DNA from: Roseiconus lacunae
GTDB taxonomy: Bacteria > Planctomycetota > Planctomycetia > Pirellulales > Pirellulaceae
Direction of reading: 5' to 3'
Assembly: GCF_008312935.1 (NCBI RefSeq)
Contig: NZ_VSZO01000009.1
Span: forward strand, 62,001 to 126,000
DNA length: 64,000 bases
Positions 55,190 through 64,000 of this stretch are shown piece after piece. Position 1 is the stretch's first letter; each line of letters starts with the position of its first letter. The translations under genes and the position numbers were made by a program. Under the pieces are notes generated by a model. The model was given only the letters and a program-made list of their open reading frames with translations. It did not search any database and was not told the origin of the DNA.

Positions 55190-57568
55190 TCAACTCGTTT
55201 GAGCAACCGATTCGATTTCTCCCGAAGGACGTGTCTCCTTTTCCGGGCAAATCGGAATCGTCAATTCGAACGAGGCTCCACATCCCTCGCCCTCGCTAGC
55301 CACCGTCAGTCGACCACCGAGTTCTTTTGCCGCATTGGCACTACTGTGTAAACCAAAGCCAAACCCTCCCTTTTTGGTGGTGAATCCGTGTTGAAAGATT
55401 TGGTCGAGTCGATCTTGACGAATCCCCACACCGTTGTCCGCTACACGCATGCTGACATGATCAGCCTCTTTCTTCGCGATGACCGAAATCTTCGGTGATT
55501 GGACGTTCGAATCCCGAAGCGCATCGACTGCGTTTTTTATCAGGTTGACAAGGATTTGTAGTATTCGGTGCTTATCGGAAACGATCGTCGGAACGTCGTC
55601 GTCGATCGATTGACTCAGGTTGATACGATGACTCTGCAGTGATGCCTTGTTCGCCGAAATCGAATCATTGAGCAAATCACGAATTTCTAGACTTTGCATC
55701 AACCCAGATGACTTAGCCATCGTTTGCTGGACGGAGATGATTGCCTTGATATGTTCGATGTTCGAGACCAAGTCATTGACTTCGTCACGTACCGTTTGCC
55801 GTTCACCTTGCAACGCATCGGTGACATGACGAATATATTCCGGCACTTTTTGCCCACGCCGGTCGTCTTTAACGAAGGCAGGAAACGTTTGGCGATACTC
55901 ATCGATCAACCCAGAGATCTTTTCCAGGTTGCGTAGCGGACTTGAGTCAAGTTGTTTCTGAATTTGTGTCGCCGAAACATTGACGCTATTTAGTATGTTC
56001 CCGACGTTGTGAAGAACTCCGGTAGCGATCTCCGCCATGCCGGCTTGCCGTGACGCGTCAAGCAAATCTTGTTGCAACTTCAGATTTTCTTGCTCGGCTT
56101 CGATCCGGTCGGTAATATCGAATAGCGTCCCGTCGACGATCGCACCTGAATCCGACTGTTCACTACATGTCCCGCGTTCCCAAACCCAACGGACATGGTC
56201 GTTCTTATCAGTGATCCGGTATTCAATCGAAAAATCCGATCTGTCATTGATCGCATCCTGGAAAGTCTTGTTGACGCGTTCATTGTCGTCGGGATGAACG
56301 AAATCCAGATGGGAGCGTTTGGAGAGCAAAAAGTCCGGATCCGGAGTTTCAGGAACGATAAACTCTTCCGCGGGATATCCGGTAATCGTTTCGATCCATC
56401 GACTCATAAAGACGCTTTTGTCGTCTTGTCCGAGATGGCGTCGGTAGAACGCACCGGGCACGTTGTCCAGGATCGACCGTAGTTGCTGCTCCGCTTCGGC
56501 GAGCGATAGTTCCACAGCTTTCCGTTCGCTGACATCACTATTGATGACGATAAATCGCGGGCTTCCGTTGTCTTTGTTTTTTGTCGGGCGGATCTCTGTG
56601 GCCAACCAATACGCGTCGCCGTTCTTTCTTCGGTTCTGCAATTCCAAATTGCAAGCGCTTCCGGTACGGAGCGCCTGACGCATCTTGTTCACCGCGGCAG
56701 CATCGGTTTCCTCACACTGCTGAAACTGCAGAACGTCTTCTTCAATTACATCCTCGGGTAAATATCCGGTGATCCTTGTATACCCTTCATTCACCCATTT
56801 GATCCGACCTTCGGCATCGGTGATCGCGACTGCATTGTCGGTATACCGAGCTACCATCGCCAGCATTTCAGCTTCGTCGGTTTTATGGAGTAACAAGTTA
56901 TTCGTTTGGATCAAAGCCTGAGTTCGCTCGTTCACTTGTTGATCAACACTTCTTTTTGATCTTTCAATCTCACCCTGGCGATCGCAAAGCTCTTTGAATT
57001 CGCGCCGCAGACGGTGACAGCACGGAATTAGGAACGAAACCTCGAACAGTACCCAAGCGACATGCTCAAGCCAGCGAAACGAGCTTTCCGCGGTGACCCC
57101 AAACACAGACAGCGGGTAGAAGACGCCTCGAACCCAATGATCGATCGCGACGGTTGCGGTCGCCGTTACCAGCACTCGCCAGTCGCGGTAACTGCTGAGG
57201 ATCGCCAACGATGCAAAGACGTGGAAGTGTGTTTCGATTCGTCCACCCGAAAGGTGAATCAGTAGCGCCGACCACATCATCTGACTGACAGCGATCACAT
57301 GCCGAGAATGGGTCGCGTTAGGAAAAGTGGCCACCCACAAGGCGGCAAAACTTGATAATGCACCGCCGGCAAAGACTGCCGCCCAAACATGAAGATGAAC
57401 GTAGCTGGTGCTACCAATCCATGTGTATGGTGACCAAAAGAATGCGAACAGAATGCCGACCATCCACTGGACGAGCATCAACTTCGCCATAAAGCGATGC
57501 ACCCATCGGCACTCTTTGTTATAGCGAAAATCAAAAAGTTGGTGATCGGTGCTGTTGGACGACGTCAT
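55190..57568 (-). CDS. Membrane-bound PAS/PAS sensor histidine kinase
   Basis: 792 aa from ATG 57568. About five to six N-terminal membrane spans (about 20-195) hold the conserved segment SGGRIETHFHVFASLAILSS with invariant-looking His residues, suggesting metal or redox sensing. A coiled coil, two PAS domains (about 240-360 and about 365-480) and a divergent HisKA (IATGVLHNVGNILNSVNVSA) follow, then ATPase motifs ending GFGLHSSANAAKELGGRLTV. Its start overlaps the RedB-like gene by 4 nt; that pairing recurs in planctomycetes and may let the thiol protein report to the kinase (inference). Confidence 0.92.
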   Translation of the reverse strand: MTSSNSTDHQLFDFRYNKECRWVHRFMAKLMLVQWMVGILFAFFWSPYTWIGSTSYVHLHVWAAVFAGGALSSFAALWVATFPNATHSRHVIAVSQMMWSALLIHLSGGRIETHFHVFASLAILSSYRDWRVLVTATATVAIDHWVRGVFYPLSVFGVTAESSFRWLEHVAWVLFEVSFLIPCCHRLRREFKELCDRQGEIERSKRSVDQQVNERTQALIQTNNLLLHKTDEAEMLAMVARYTDNAVAITDAEGRIKWVNEGYTRITGYLPEDVIEEDVLQFQQCEETDAAAVNKMRQALRTGSACNLELQNRRKNGDAYWLATEIRPTKNKDNGSPRFIVINSDVSERKAVELSLAEAEQQLRSILDNVPGAFYRRHLGQDDKSVFMSRWIETITGYPAEEFIVPETPDPDFLLSKRSHLDFVHPDDNERVNKTFQDAINDRSDFSIEYRITDKNDHVRWVWERGTCSEQSDSGAIVDGTLFDITDRIEAEQENLKLQQDLLDASRQAGMAEIATGVLHNVGNILNSVNVSATQIQKQLDSSPLRNLEKISGLIDEYRQTFPAFVKDDRRGQKVPEYIRHVTDALQGERQTVRDEVNDLVSNIEHIKAIISVQQTMAKSSGLMQSLEIRDLLNDSISANKASLQSHRINLSQSIDDDVPTIVSDKHRILQILVNLIKNAVDALRDSNVQSPKISVIAKKEADHVSMRVADNGVGIRQDRLDQIFQHGFTTKKGGFGFGLHSSANAAKELGGRLTVASEGEGCGASFELTIPICPEKETRPSGEIESVAQTS

Positions 57569-58173
57569 TGGAGCCTCTGCGAATTCGCTAGTGTGCAACC
57601 AAAGATGGGCCAACTGGTGTATGGTTCCCTGGCATCATTAACGCAGTGAATGAGTTGAGCGAGCGACGGGCAATCGCCCTCATGACCACGCAGTGGATTT
57701 ATGCCGCCACTAAAGACGATGCCTCGTTCGTCTTCAAAAACAAGGCAATGGCCGGACGTCGTGATGCCGATCAACTTTGCCGTTTCACCATCAGGATCTG
57801 CAACGACCTTGGCCCCTTCGATTTGACGAAGCAGATCGGTCCCATCGGATTCGATCCAACTTTCCGCTTCCGATTGGGGATAAAACGCAAAGGCGTAGAC
57901 TGATGCCGGTGACTTTAAAAGCGGAACCGCCCGCTGAAGGCTGCGAATTGTAGCGACGGTGCATGGACATTGAGGGTGGTAGAACAACAGGATCGATACG
58001 GTGTCCGGATCGGGATGGAATTCTTCCAATACCGAACGGATGGCCCCCGAAGAGTGAATCGGACTAGCAATAGCGGGACGAGTTGAATAGTCCGTCAGCA
58101 TGAAAAAACCGGCCGCGTACGACAGCAGCAGCCCGGGAAGGGCAATGAATCGGATGAAACAATCGAAACTCAT
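57565..58173 (-). CDS. RedB-like exported thioredoxin-fold protein
   Basis: 202 aa. One N-terminal hydrophobic segment (FIALPGLLLSYAAGFFMLT) acts as anchor or signal. The thioredoxin-like core has FYHPQCPCTVATIRSLQRAV with a CPC motif (Cys about 70 and 72) instead of CxxC, and a C-terminal GCTLANSQ. The family is sometimes annotated RedB; its chemistry is not established. It is the first gene of the signalling operon, overlapping the membrane kinase by 4 nt (ATGA). A sensory input or thiol switch for that kinase is the simplest inference. Confidence 0.82.
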   Translation of the reverse strand: MSFDCFIRFIALPGLLLSYAAGFFMLTDYSTRPAIASPIHSSGAIRSVLEEFHPDPDTVSILLFYHPQCPCTVATIRSLQRAVPLLKSPASVYAFAFYPQSEAESWIESDGTDLLRQIEGAKVVADPDGETAKLIGITTSGHCLVFEDERGIVFSGGINPLRGHEGDCPSLAQLIHCVNDAREPYTSWPIFGCTLANSQRLQ

Positions 58174-58621
58174 CGTGCCGAATTGTGTCTCATTAAGGCG
58201 GGGGTTCCGGTGGGACCGAGCAATGACAGCACCTTTGTTCGTTCCGACAATGGAATGAATGCTTCGCTACTCGAATGGGTGTGCAACGCTAGCACAGAGA
58301 GCGATGCCTGCGTCGGCGGAGTTCCCTTCCCGTCGGAAACCGGGCACGGGCTAACAGTGAAAATGAACACTCTTGTCGGCTACTGCTCAGCCAACGAGCG
58401 ATAGCAGACATCGTCAGAGGAAGGCTTCCTACCAGAACCCTCAAGTATTTCGTCGACATACCAAACGAGGATAAATCGATTGACGTAAGCCACGGTTTCG
58501 GTGCACTAACCGAGGCTAACCCCTATTGGCTAAAGAGCCGAACGAAGAATTGGCTTAGACAATCACCGCGTGACGGCAGAACGCATGCCGACGAAGAATG
58601 AAGCGACGTGGGAAACCGCGA
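58174..58621. other. Gap between signalling genes with a repeat copy
   Basis: 448 nt. A palindromic repeat copy lies at about 58482-58540. A 66-codon minus frame overlapping the RedB-like start is not convincing. No promoter or terminator was recognised. Confidence 0.5.
58482..58540. repeat. Dispersed palindromic intergenic repeat, degenerate copy
   Basis: ACGTAAGCCACGGTTTCGGT is followed by AACCGAGGCTAACCCCTATT and GGCTAA. Both arms of the family are present, but in a diverged form. Confidence 0.5.
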
Positions 58622-60079
58622 TCAGAATCCGTTACTAGTGTTTTCCGGAGTGATCGTCATCTGAAAAGAAGCACCACCGATCGATGAATTTCGATGCGCG
58701 ACAATAATGTCCCCGCCATGGGCATCGATAATGCGTTTGACGATCGCCATCCCCAGCCCCGTTCCACGTGTCTTCGTCGTATAGAAAGGCTCAAAAATTC
58801 GATGCGCTTGGTCTCGCGTTAGACCGGGACCGTTGTCTGACACCGAAACGACGGTGTCGCCATTGTCGGCCTGAGAAAGCGTGATGTGAATTTGTGCCGG
58901 ATCGTTGGTAGCGGCAAGTGCGTTCTCAAATAGATTGCGAAAGACTTGTTCCATTCGCTGCGCGTCGAGCGACGTTTTGTGATGTTTGCGGTCATCGATT
59001 TCAATCAATTCGCAAGTGCGTCCCACACGCGAGGACTCCAGATTGCGCCATGCCCGGCGATAAATATCTTTGCAGTCGGCCTGAACTCGATGCAGGTGAA
59101 TCGGTGCGGCGAACGAACGGATCTCTTCGAGCAAGGAATTGAGATCGGTCGCAGCCCGTTGTACGGTTTGCAAGTCTTTAGTCGCTTCAGGATCATCGCC
59201 AATATCCAGCTCGAGCAATTCCAAACCGGATTGAATTCGCTGCAAGGCGTTACGACTTTCGTGAGCCAGCGAAGCCATCGTCTGACCGATCGCCGCGAGT
59301 CGCTCGCTTTGTGCGATTTTTTCCTGCGCGTCAATGATGTCTGTCACATCGACTCCGACGGCCAGTACACCATCCAAGTTGCCCGCGCTATCTTCCAGCG
59401 TTGTGTTGCACCAACGGATCTGACGCTCTGTGCCATCACTGGTGATGATCGCATTGATCACCCCAGACGATGAACCCGACGTTGTCGTTGTCGAGAAAAC
59501 ATGCTGAATCAAGTCATGATCTTGAGGCGGAACGAATGTCGCGAACCATTCCTTACCGCGGACCTCATCAAGTTTTCGGCCAGACAATCGCTCAAAGTAA
59601 GGATTAAACCGAACGATCTTTCCTTCCGGATCAAGTACCAACACGATCGCTTCGGCTGTCGAGAGGACACGATCGGCAAACTGCTGCTCCTGCCGTAATT
59701 CAAGCTCAACGCGTTTGCTTTGCAAAATACGACAAACCGTGTGCCGCAACGCCTCGGGATTGATTGGCTTGATCAAGAAATCAGAAGCTCCGGATCGGAA
59801 CGCTGAAATCGTGCTATCCATATCGGCATAGCCCGTGACCACGACGATGTCAGCCTGAGGGGCGAGATCGCGAAGGGTTGGGATATGGCGTTCGGCGGGT
59901 CCGTCGGGCAATTTTCGGTCAAGAATGATGATCGCGACCGCCTCGTCGATCAGCCTAAACGCTTCGGAAATCGTGCTGGCAACAAGAACATCATTCCCAT
60001 CGATCTCGAGCACATCGGTCAGCGTCGCACGAGTGTCTTCGTCGTCTTCGACCAAAAGGATCGATAGCTGATCCTGCAT
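58622..60079 (-). CDS. Hybrid REC-PAS histidine kinase
   Basis: 485 aa, cytoplasmic. REC domain (about 5-115, IIILDRKLPDG and FLIKPINPEAL, phospho-Asp about 54), PAS domain (about 128-240, IVRFNPYFERLSGRKLDEVR), HisKA (TMASLAHESRNALQRIQSGL, His about 278) and ATPase motifs (VFRNLFENALAA, DNGPGLTRDQ, RGTGLGMAIVKRII). It is probably the receiver-plus-kinase of another relay, separated from the RedB-kinase operon by about 450 nt, so transcription with it is uncertain. Confidence 0.93.
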   Translation of the reverse strand: MQDQLSILLVEDDEDTRATLTDVLEIDGNDVLVASTISEAFRLIDEAVAIIILDRKLPDGPAERHIPTLRDLAPQADIVVVTGYADMDSTISAFRSGASDFLIKPINPEALRHTVCRILQSKRVELELRQEQQFADRVLSTAEAIVLVLDPEGKIVRFNPYFERLSGRKLDEVRGKEWFATFVPPQDHDLIQHVFSTTTTSGSSSGVINAIITSDGTERQIRWCNTTLEDSAGNLDGVLAVGVDVTDIIDAQEKIAQSERLAAIGQTMASLAHESRNALQRIQSGLELLELDIGDDPEATKDLQTVQRAATDLNSLLEEIRSFAAPIHLHRVQADCKDIYRRAWRNLESSRVGRTCELIEIDDRKHHKTSLDAQRMEQVFRNLFENALAATNDPAQIHITLSQADNGDTVVSVSDNGPGLTRDQAHRIFEPFYTTKTRGTGLGMAIVKRIIDAHGGDIIVAHRNSSIGGASFQMTITPENTSNGF

Positions 60080-60314
60080 CTTCGCGGTGTCGGGGCCCGA
60101 GGAAAAAACGGTTTTGAATCAGTATATCAAAGGGGAAGCCGATTCGGTGCCCCAATTGATTCCTGTCCCGTAGCGAGCCCCTGGCTTCCCCCAGATCGCA
60201 TCGCTTGGCAGAAACGTTGCTTCACAAAGATTGGTTCCGGCAAGTCGCCTCGACAAGTTCAGATGACAAGTTGAATAGCGTCGCCCGCGGATCTCTCGTC
60301 GGTGAAAACGCGTC

Positions 60315-61586
60315 TTAGTTAAAACTTTCGGAAATGACCTCACGCGATGCTCGCGTTCCCAACGCTCCCCACAGACCGTAAGGACTTGACGACCCAACGC
60401 TGGAAGGCCCCGTTCCACCGCTCCAAACATTCGGGTGGTGGACGTCGCCTGCTTCGATTGAATCGGTGACAAACGTAATCGATCCATCTCCCATCATCAC
60501 GTGAATGCCGCCGATGTGCCGGCTGCTCGCCGGAGCCACTCCCATGGACGAAGCGTCACCAGAGGCGCCGCCACCAAGGCAGATTTCCTTGTTAGGCGGC
60601 AAGATCGTATTCATCGCTGAGAATGAAGTCCCCCCGGATGCCCAGCGATAACCACGCCCGGCATCGAACGGCGCAAGCGTTGGCGCGACGCCGTATGTAC
60701 CGTCCGACCAAAACGAAGGACGCTCCGGATCGATCAAGTTTTCATGCTGACAGTGATCCGGTTCGTCTCGGATCTCGACCGAATCCCTTTGAATCGAAGC
60801 GATCGTTCGCTTGTCCCGATCTCCTAGGTCCGTCGCGATCTCACCCGCAAAAACGGTATTGGAAAGTCCGTCTAGCACATCCCGAAACCGCATCGTACGG
60901 CGGGCGACAAACGGTCCTCGGCAGCTGGCGTTTGCTTCCACGGCAACGGTCGCGGACATCGGTTGTGCCAATATGCCACCTGACTGTTCGAAATGTCCCT
61001 GATCCATCATCCAGGCCGAGTCGCCCAAACAAGCCGCATAGTTGGTGCGTCCGAAGGCCGGCAATCCGACCCCGGGATCACTGGGACAACGCATTGTCGG
61101 GATTTCAGTACGCCACGGCGGGTAATTTGCCTGTGAAGTCGGCGGTCCCATCGGTGGCCAAGGCGGTGATCGCCTGGCGTCCGCATCGTAAATCTTGGTG
61201 TTGGGATTCGAGATTTGGTCCCAGAGGCCCTGTTGCTCAAAGAACGGTGTGATCCCAACCCAAATGGAAAGGTCCATCCGATTGTCACGGTTGTCCGAAC
61301 CGTCCGACCCATTCGACCAAGTGCCACCTTTGTAGATCGGCAGCTTTTTGTACGCCGAATGGTAGTTGTGAATCGCAAGCCCCAATTGTTTGAAGTTGTT
61401 GCTACAGCTCATCCGGCGAGCTGCCTCACGAGCGGCTTGCACGGCCGGTAGCAACAATCCGACGAGGATGCCGATGATTGCGATCACGACCAAGAGTTCG
61501 ACCAATGTAAACGCTTGACGATGGCTCCCCCATCGACGACCTCGCTGAAAAACTGAGGCAAGAAAAGCTGGCTGCGACTGGTGCAT
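60315..61586 (-). CDS. DUF1559 protein with prepilin-type leader
   Basis: 423 aa. A 22-residue leader precedes the type IV prepilin cleavage site ([20 protein letters not shown]). The DUF1559 signature [20 protein letters not shown] follows at about 51-70, and the C-terminal H-x9-DG block [20 protein letters not shown] at about 367-386. It belongs to the planctomycete pseudopilin-like paralogue family, exported and probably assembled in or on the envelope. It is divergent from a second DUF1559 gene 1.1 kb away, with many synonymous differences between the two conserved N-termini. Confidence 0.96.
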   Translation of the reverse strand: MHQSQPAFLASVFQRGRRWGSHRQAFTLVELLVVIAIIGILVGLLLPAVQAAREAARRMSCSNNFKQLGLAIHNYHSAYKKLPIYKGGTWSNGSDGSDNRDNRMDLSIWVGITPFFEQQGLWDQISNPNTKIYDADARRSPPWPPMGPPTSQANYPPWRTEIPTMRCPSDPGVGLPAFGRTNYAACLGDSAWMMDQGHFEQSGGILAQPMSATVAVEANASCRGPFVARRTMRFRDVLDGLSNTVFAGEIATDLGDRDKRTIASIQRDSVEIRDEPDHCQHENLIDPERPSFWSDGTYGVAPTLAPFDAGRGYRWASGGTSFSAMNTILPPNKEICLGGGASGDASSMGVAPASSRHIGGIHVMMGDGSITFVTDSIEAGDVHHPNVWSGGTGPSSVGSSSPYGLWGALGTRASREVISESFN

Positions 61587-62088
61587 AAATAGTCTCGTGA
61601 CGGCAATTGAGTGTTCGTTGCATTCCGCGACAGGGAACCTTCGAGTAGGCCAACACCTCGTAGATAACGCGTAAAGCGCAAGATCAATCTGCGGGCTGAA
61701 CTTTTAAGTCCGGAATAGCGATCAAAATCGAACGGTCCGTAGGTACGGAACCTTTGTCTGAGCAAAACCCAAACATGAAGAGTAGATAAACGCGAGGAGG
61801 CGAACAGATGTTGCACTTTAGTCTGAAAAAGCAACTTTGGCGCCATGGTTTTTACATTGCAAGCCACTCCGATGCGAGCACCAACGCGATTGACCATATC
61901 GATCACCTTAAACACCGCGTTCTCGCCCGGAGCAGCCAACGTGAATTCGCCTTCACGGGGAGCCACCGAAGGGTTGTTTGCAGGCCGCCCAGATGTTCGC
62001 TAGGTTGAAAATGGGCTGCGATGACGCACCCCAAATCAACCGTTTTCCCAAACCGATCTCGATCGCGAGATCAATGAGCGTAGGTAAG
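61587..62088. other. Divergent gap between DUF1559 and the small lipoprotein
   Basis: 502 nt. No reliable gene. A plus-strand frame from 61808 (66 aa) has a strong GAGGAGG 6 nt before its ATG but no recognisable domain. Opposite-strand frames here overlap the DUF1559 start and look random. It may hold the promoters of the flanking genes. Confidence 0.5.
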
Positions 62089-62271
62089 ATGAAAAAATTG
62101 TCGAAGCTTTTGGTAGCTGGATTGTGCGTCTCGTCGCTGACCCTGGTGGGTTGCGGACATAGTGAAGCCGTCGTGGAAGCCCCACCGGCAGACGAAGTCC
62201 AGGAGGATATTCCCGCGATGGAAGGGATGTCCGATGAGGAGTATTCCAAAGCGATGGACGCAGAAATGTAG
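62089..62271 (+). CDS. Small lipoprotein (60 aa)
   Basis: From ATG 62089, with TAGGTAAG just upstream. Basic start MKKLSKLLVAGLCVSSLTLV followed by GCG places lipobox Cys21 after a classical signal. The remaining 39 residues are acidic and Pro/Glu-rich. Tiny lipoproteins of this form often accompany DUF1559 genes in planctomycetes. Function unknown. Confidence 0.85.
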   Translation: MKKLSKLLVAGLCVSSLTLVGCGHSEAVVEAPPADEVQEDIPAMEGMSDEEYSKAMDAEM

Positions 62272-62676
62272 CTCACCATCGATCCGCTACTTCGGATTGC
62301 GTGCCTAGGAATCGCCGATCGACGTTTGCTACGGATTTCCTTGAACGGACCATAGCAAACGGACTTCGGCGGAGAGGCCAAAGCCAACGCTGGGCGAGTC
62401 GCGACACTCGCCACAACTCAACAACGTACCACGAGAGTCATCCTGGGCGTCTCGCCTGACGCGGATCGGCCCGTACTTGGCAACCTACAAGGGTTAGCGA
62501 AAAGAAACCGCGACGTTGAGTCGCCAAAAACCCAGGTCGTCAAGAAAAGTTTCGCAGAGACCACATTTTTTTCTCTAATTCCGGCGAATCACACCTTTTT
62601 GCTACTCAACGGGGCCGCCGGCTCCGTTAAGGTCAGGAGGTGTGATATTTACATCCCCAGATTGATGGAGTGTTGT
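62272..62676. other. Leader region of the second DUF1559 gene
   Basis: 405 nt. It includes a 9-bp hairpin AACGGGGCC/GGCTCCGTT (62608-62628) directly followed by the perfect AGGAGG (62635-62640), 37-42 nt upstream of the ATG chosen for the gene. No other feature recognised. Confidence 0.55.
62608..62640 (+). promoter_or_regulatory. Leader hairpin followed by a perfect Shine-Dalgarno
   Basis: The 9-bp stem with a GCC loop ends 6 nt before AGGAGG. The nearest in-frame ATGs are 62665 and 62677; an in-frame ATT lies 7 nt after the AGGAGG. The spacing to any ATG is too long for normal use of this site. Confidence 0.4.
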
Positions 62677-63942
62677 ATGGACCGTCGGACGCGGCAAACG
62701 AAGGGTTTCACACTGGTGGAGCTTCTCGTTGTCATTGCCATTATTGGTATTCTTGTGGGCCTCTTATTGCCCGCAGTTCAGGCTGCCCGCGAGGCAGCGC
62801 GGCGAATGAGTTGTAGCAACAATTTCAAGCAGATCGGCTTGGCGATGCACAACTACCATTCCGCCTACAAACAGCTGCCGATCATGGGCGGCGGAACGGG
62901 AATCGGTTTGCAGAACAATCGTTGGTGGCAAACCGGTAACGATGCAAGTCACGAATGCAATAGCGCGTTGGTGCCCTTAACTTCGTTTTTCGAGCAACAA
63001 GGGATTTGGGATATGATCTCCAATCCCTCTACTCAAACGGTTACCGGCGGCGCGCCACCGGCAACCACCGGATTGACCAATCCACCGCGGTGGCCGGCGA
63101 TGGGCCCCAACCCACGAAACTTCTCGCGCAACCCGGGCTACGTCCCTTGGGCGACCGAGATCCCAACGTTGCGTTGCCCAAGTGATCCGGGCGTTGGCTT
63201 GCCCGCATTAGGGCGAACGAACTATGCCTTGTGCATGGGGGATTCGCCACACGGTTGGCATACCAGCCTGAAAACAGGCGACTTACGCCCGGCTGGCAAC
63301 GGTGCGGTGATGAACTTCAACTCGGTCAGCCGAGGCGTGTTTATGGTCCGCCGAGATGCTAAATTCCGAGACATTCTTGATGGATTGTCGAACACGATCG
63401 CGATGGGCGAAATCATCACCGACTTGGGCGACCGCGATATCCGTGCGGCAGCCTCTTGGTTGCAGCAAGGTGGTCACCTTGTCAACGACAACCCAAAGTA
63501 TTGTGTTGACCAAGGCGAAATTGATCCCGAGCGTCCACGTTTTTGGTGTAGTGATTCGGCCAATTGCACCGTGCCACCACACTTGCGTCAACGTGTCTGG
63601 GACTCGCGGGGGAGTGCCTGGGCAAACTTTCGCCCACACTGCACGCAGGTCTACACCGTCTTACCGCCAAACTCGGAAGTCTGCGTTGGACGATGGATCG
63701 ATGGGCCGGGAACGATGCCTCCGAGTAGTAACCACCAGGGCGGCGCTCACATCTTGATGACCGATGGTGCCGTTGTCTTCATGACCGATTCGGTCGAAGC
63801 GGGTAACCCGCGAAACGGAGCGGTGCGTCGGAATGCAGGCGGGGGCCCACGTGAACCGGGCCAAGTCAGCCCCTATGGGTTGTGGGGTTCGCTCGGCACA
63901 AAGGCTTCAAACGAAGTCATCGAGGAATCGCTGAACCAGTAG
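62677..63942 (+). CDS. DUF1559 protein with prepilin-type leader
   Basis: 421 aa from ATG 62677; ATG 62665 is possible. A short basic leader [10 protein letters not shown] precedes the cleavage site and [20 protein letters not shown], then [20 protein letters not shown]. The C-terminal H-x9-DG block is [20 protein letters not shown]. The length and domain order match its partner at 60315. The N-terminal 55 residues are nearly identical in protein but differ at many codon third positions, so it is an old, selected paralogue. Confidence 0.96.
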   Translation: MDRRTRQTKGFTLVELLVVIAIIGILVGLLLPAVQAAREAARRMSCSNNFKQIGLAMHNYHSAYKQLPIMGGGTGIGLQNNRWWQTGNDASHECNSALVPLTSFFEQQGIWDMISNPSTQTVTGGAPPATTGLTNPPRWPAMGPNPRNFSRNPGYVPWATEIPTLRCPSDPGVGLPALGRTNYALCMGDSPHGWHTSLKTGDLRPAGNGAVMNFNSVSRGVFMVRRDAKFRDILDGLSNTIAMGEIITDLGDRDIRAAASWLQQGGHLVNDNPKYCVDQGEIDPERPRFWCSDSANCTVPPHLRQRVWDSRGSAWANFRPHCTQVYTVLPPNSEVCVGRWIDGPGTMPPSSNHQGGAHILMTDGAVVFMTDSVEAGNPRNGAVRRNAGGGPREPGQVSPYGLWGSLGTKASNEVIEESLNQ

Positions 63943-64000
63943 ACCTGGACGACCGTGATAACAAGCGGACGATCCAAAATTGCCAGTCGCCTCGCCTGTC

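Noticed and set aside
58170-58370. 66-codon minus frame whose stop overlaps the RedB-like start (ATGA)
   Set aside because: The overlap looks like coupling, but the sequence is low-complexity, has no domain or membrane pattern and no ribosome site.
61484-61966. 160-codon minus frame across the DUF1559 start
   Set aside because: It overlaps the DUF1559 coding start in another frame, and the product has no coherent features.
1-64000. Search for tRNA genes, CRISPR arrays, transposases or prophage genes
   Set aside because: No cloverleaf, regularly spaced direct repeats with spacers, or recombinase motifs were seen by eye; very diverged examples could be missed.

Overview
The window is a chromosome segment from a planctomycete, most likely of the Pirellulales (Rhodopirellula/Pirellula-like). 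The signature families are all present: a planctomycete cytochrome C plus DUF1549/DUF1553 protein, a second DUF1549/DUF1553 protein beside a DUF1501 protein, two DUF1559 proteins with prepilin-type N-termini, a DUF1080 protein, the futalosine route to menaquinone, and many secreted or lipoprotein products. No tRNA, rRNA, CRISPR array, transposase or prophage gene was seen. A degenerate palindromic repeat family (half-site CCGTGGCTAACGCCATTCGG and its complement) recurs in about nine gaps.

Region 1 (1-20 kb): an unidentified partial gene at the left edge, a secreted esterase, a CYTH protein, two envelope-associated unknowns, a LarA-N-like protein, the nudix-mqnB-mqnD operon, a low-molecular-weight phosphatase, a FabF-like protein whose nucleophilic Cys is replaced by Glu, a secreted unknown, a DUF2237 protein, PcrA/UvrD helicase, a YitT-like membrane protein flanked by tandem duplications, and a divergent NtrB/NtrC-like sensor and sigma-54 activator pair.

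Region 2 (20-34.9 kb): a TerB-like protein, a large planctomycete cytochrome C/DUF1549/DUF1553 protein with an apparent inserted beta-rich domain, a Cys-rich multi-repeat lipoprotein, an operon of DUF1549/DUF1553, DUF1501 and an eight-loop EF-hand lipoprotein, a DUF2254 membrane protein and a nucleoside deaminase.

Region 3 (34.9-40.6 kb) is the most unusual part. A highly structured RNA-like segment of about 200 nt lies between the deaminase and a single-domain response regulator. It resembles HEARO/IscB omega RNA but has no nuclease gene beside it. It is followed by a stress island: Dps, a CsbD-like protein, and a string of small single-span or holin-like membrane proteins, several translationally coupled, with sigma-54-type (-24/-12) promoter matches in three gaps, good Shine-Dalgarno sites and two clear terminators.

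Region 4 (40.6-50.8 kb) is mostly housekeeping: pyrD, stand-alone coaB, a TerB-like protein and a tRNA-dihydrouridine synthase on the minus strand, then galactose mutarotase, DUF1080, ilvD, a WD40-like protein, a PSP1/YaaT-like protein and a Minf_1886-family protein.

Region 5 (51-60.1 kb) is a signalling block on the minus strand: a RedB-like thiol protein, a membrane PAS/PAS histidine kinase, a REC-PAS kinase, a REC-HDOD protein and a REC protein with a degenerate HD domain, mostly overlapping by 4 nt and with no DNA-binding output. A further REC-PAS kinase lies upstream. The window ends with two divergent DUF1559 genes flanking a tiny lipoprotein.
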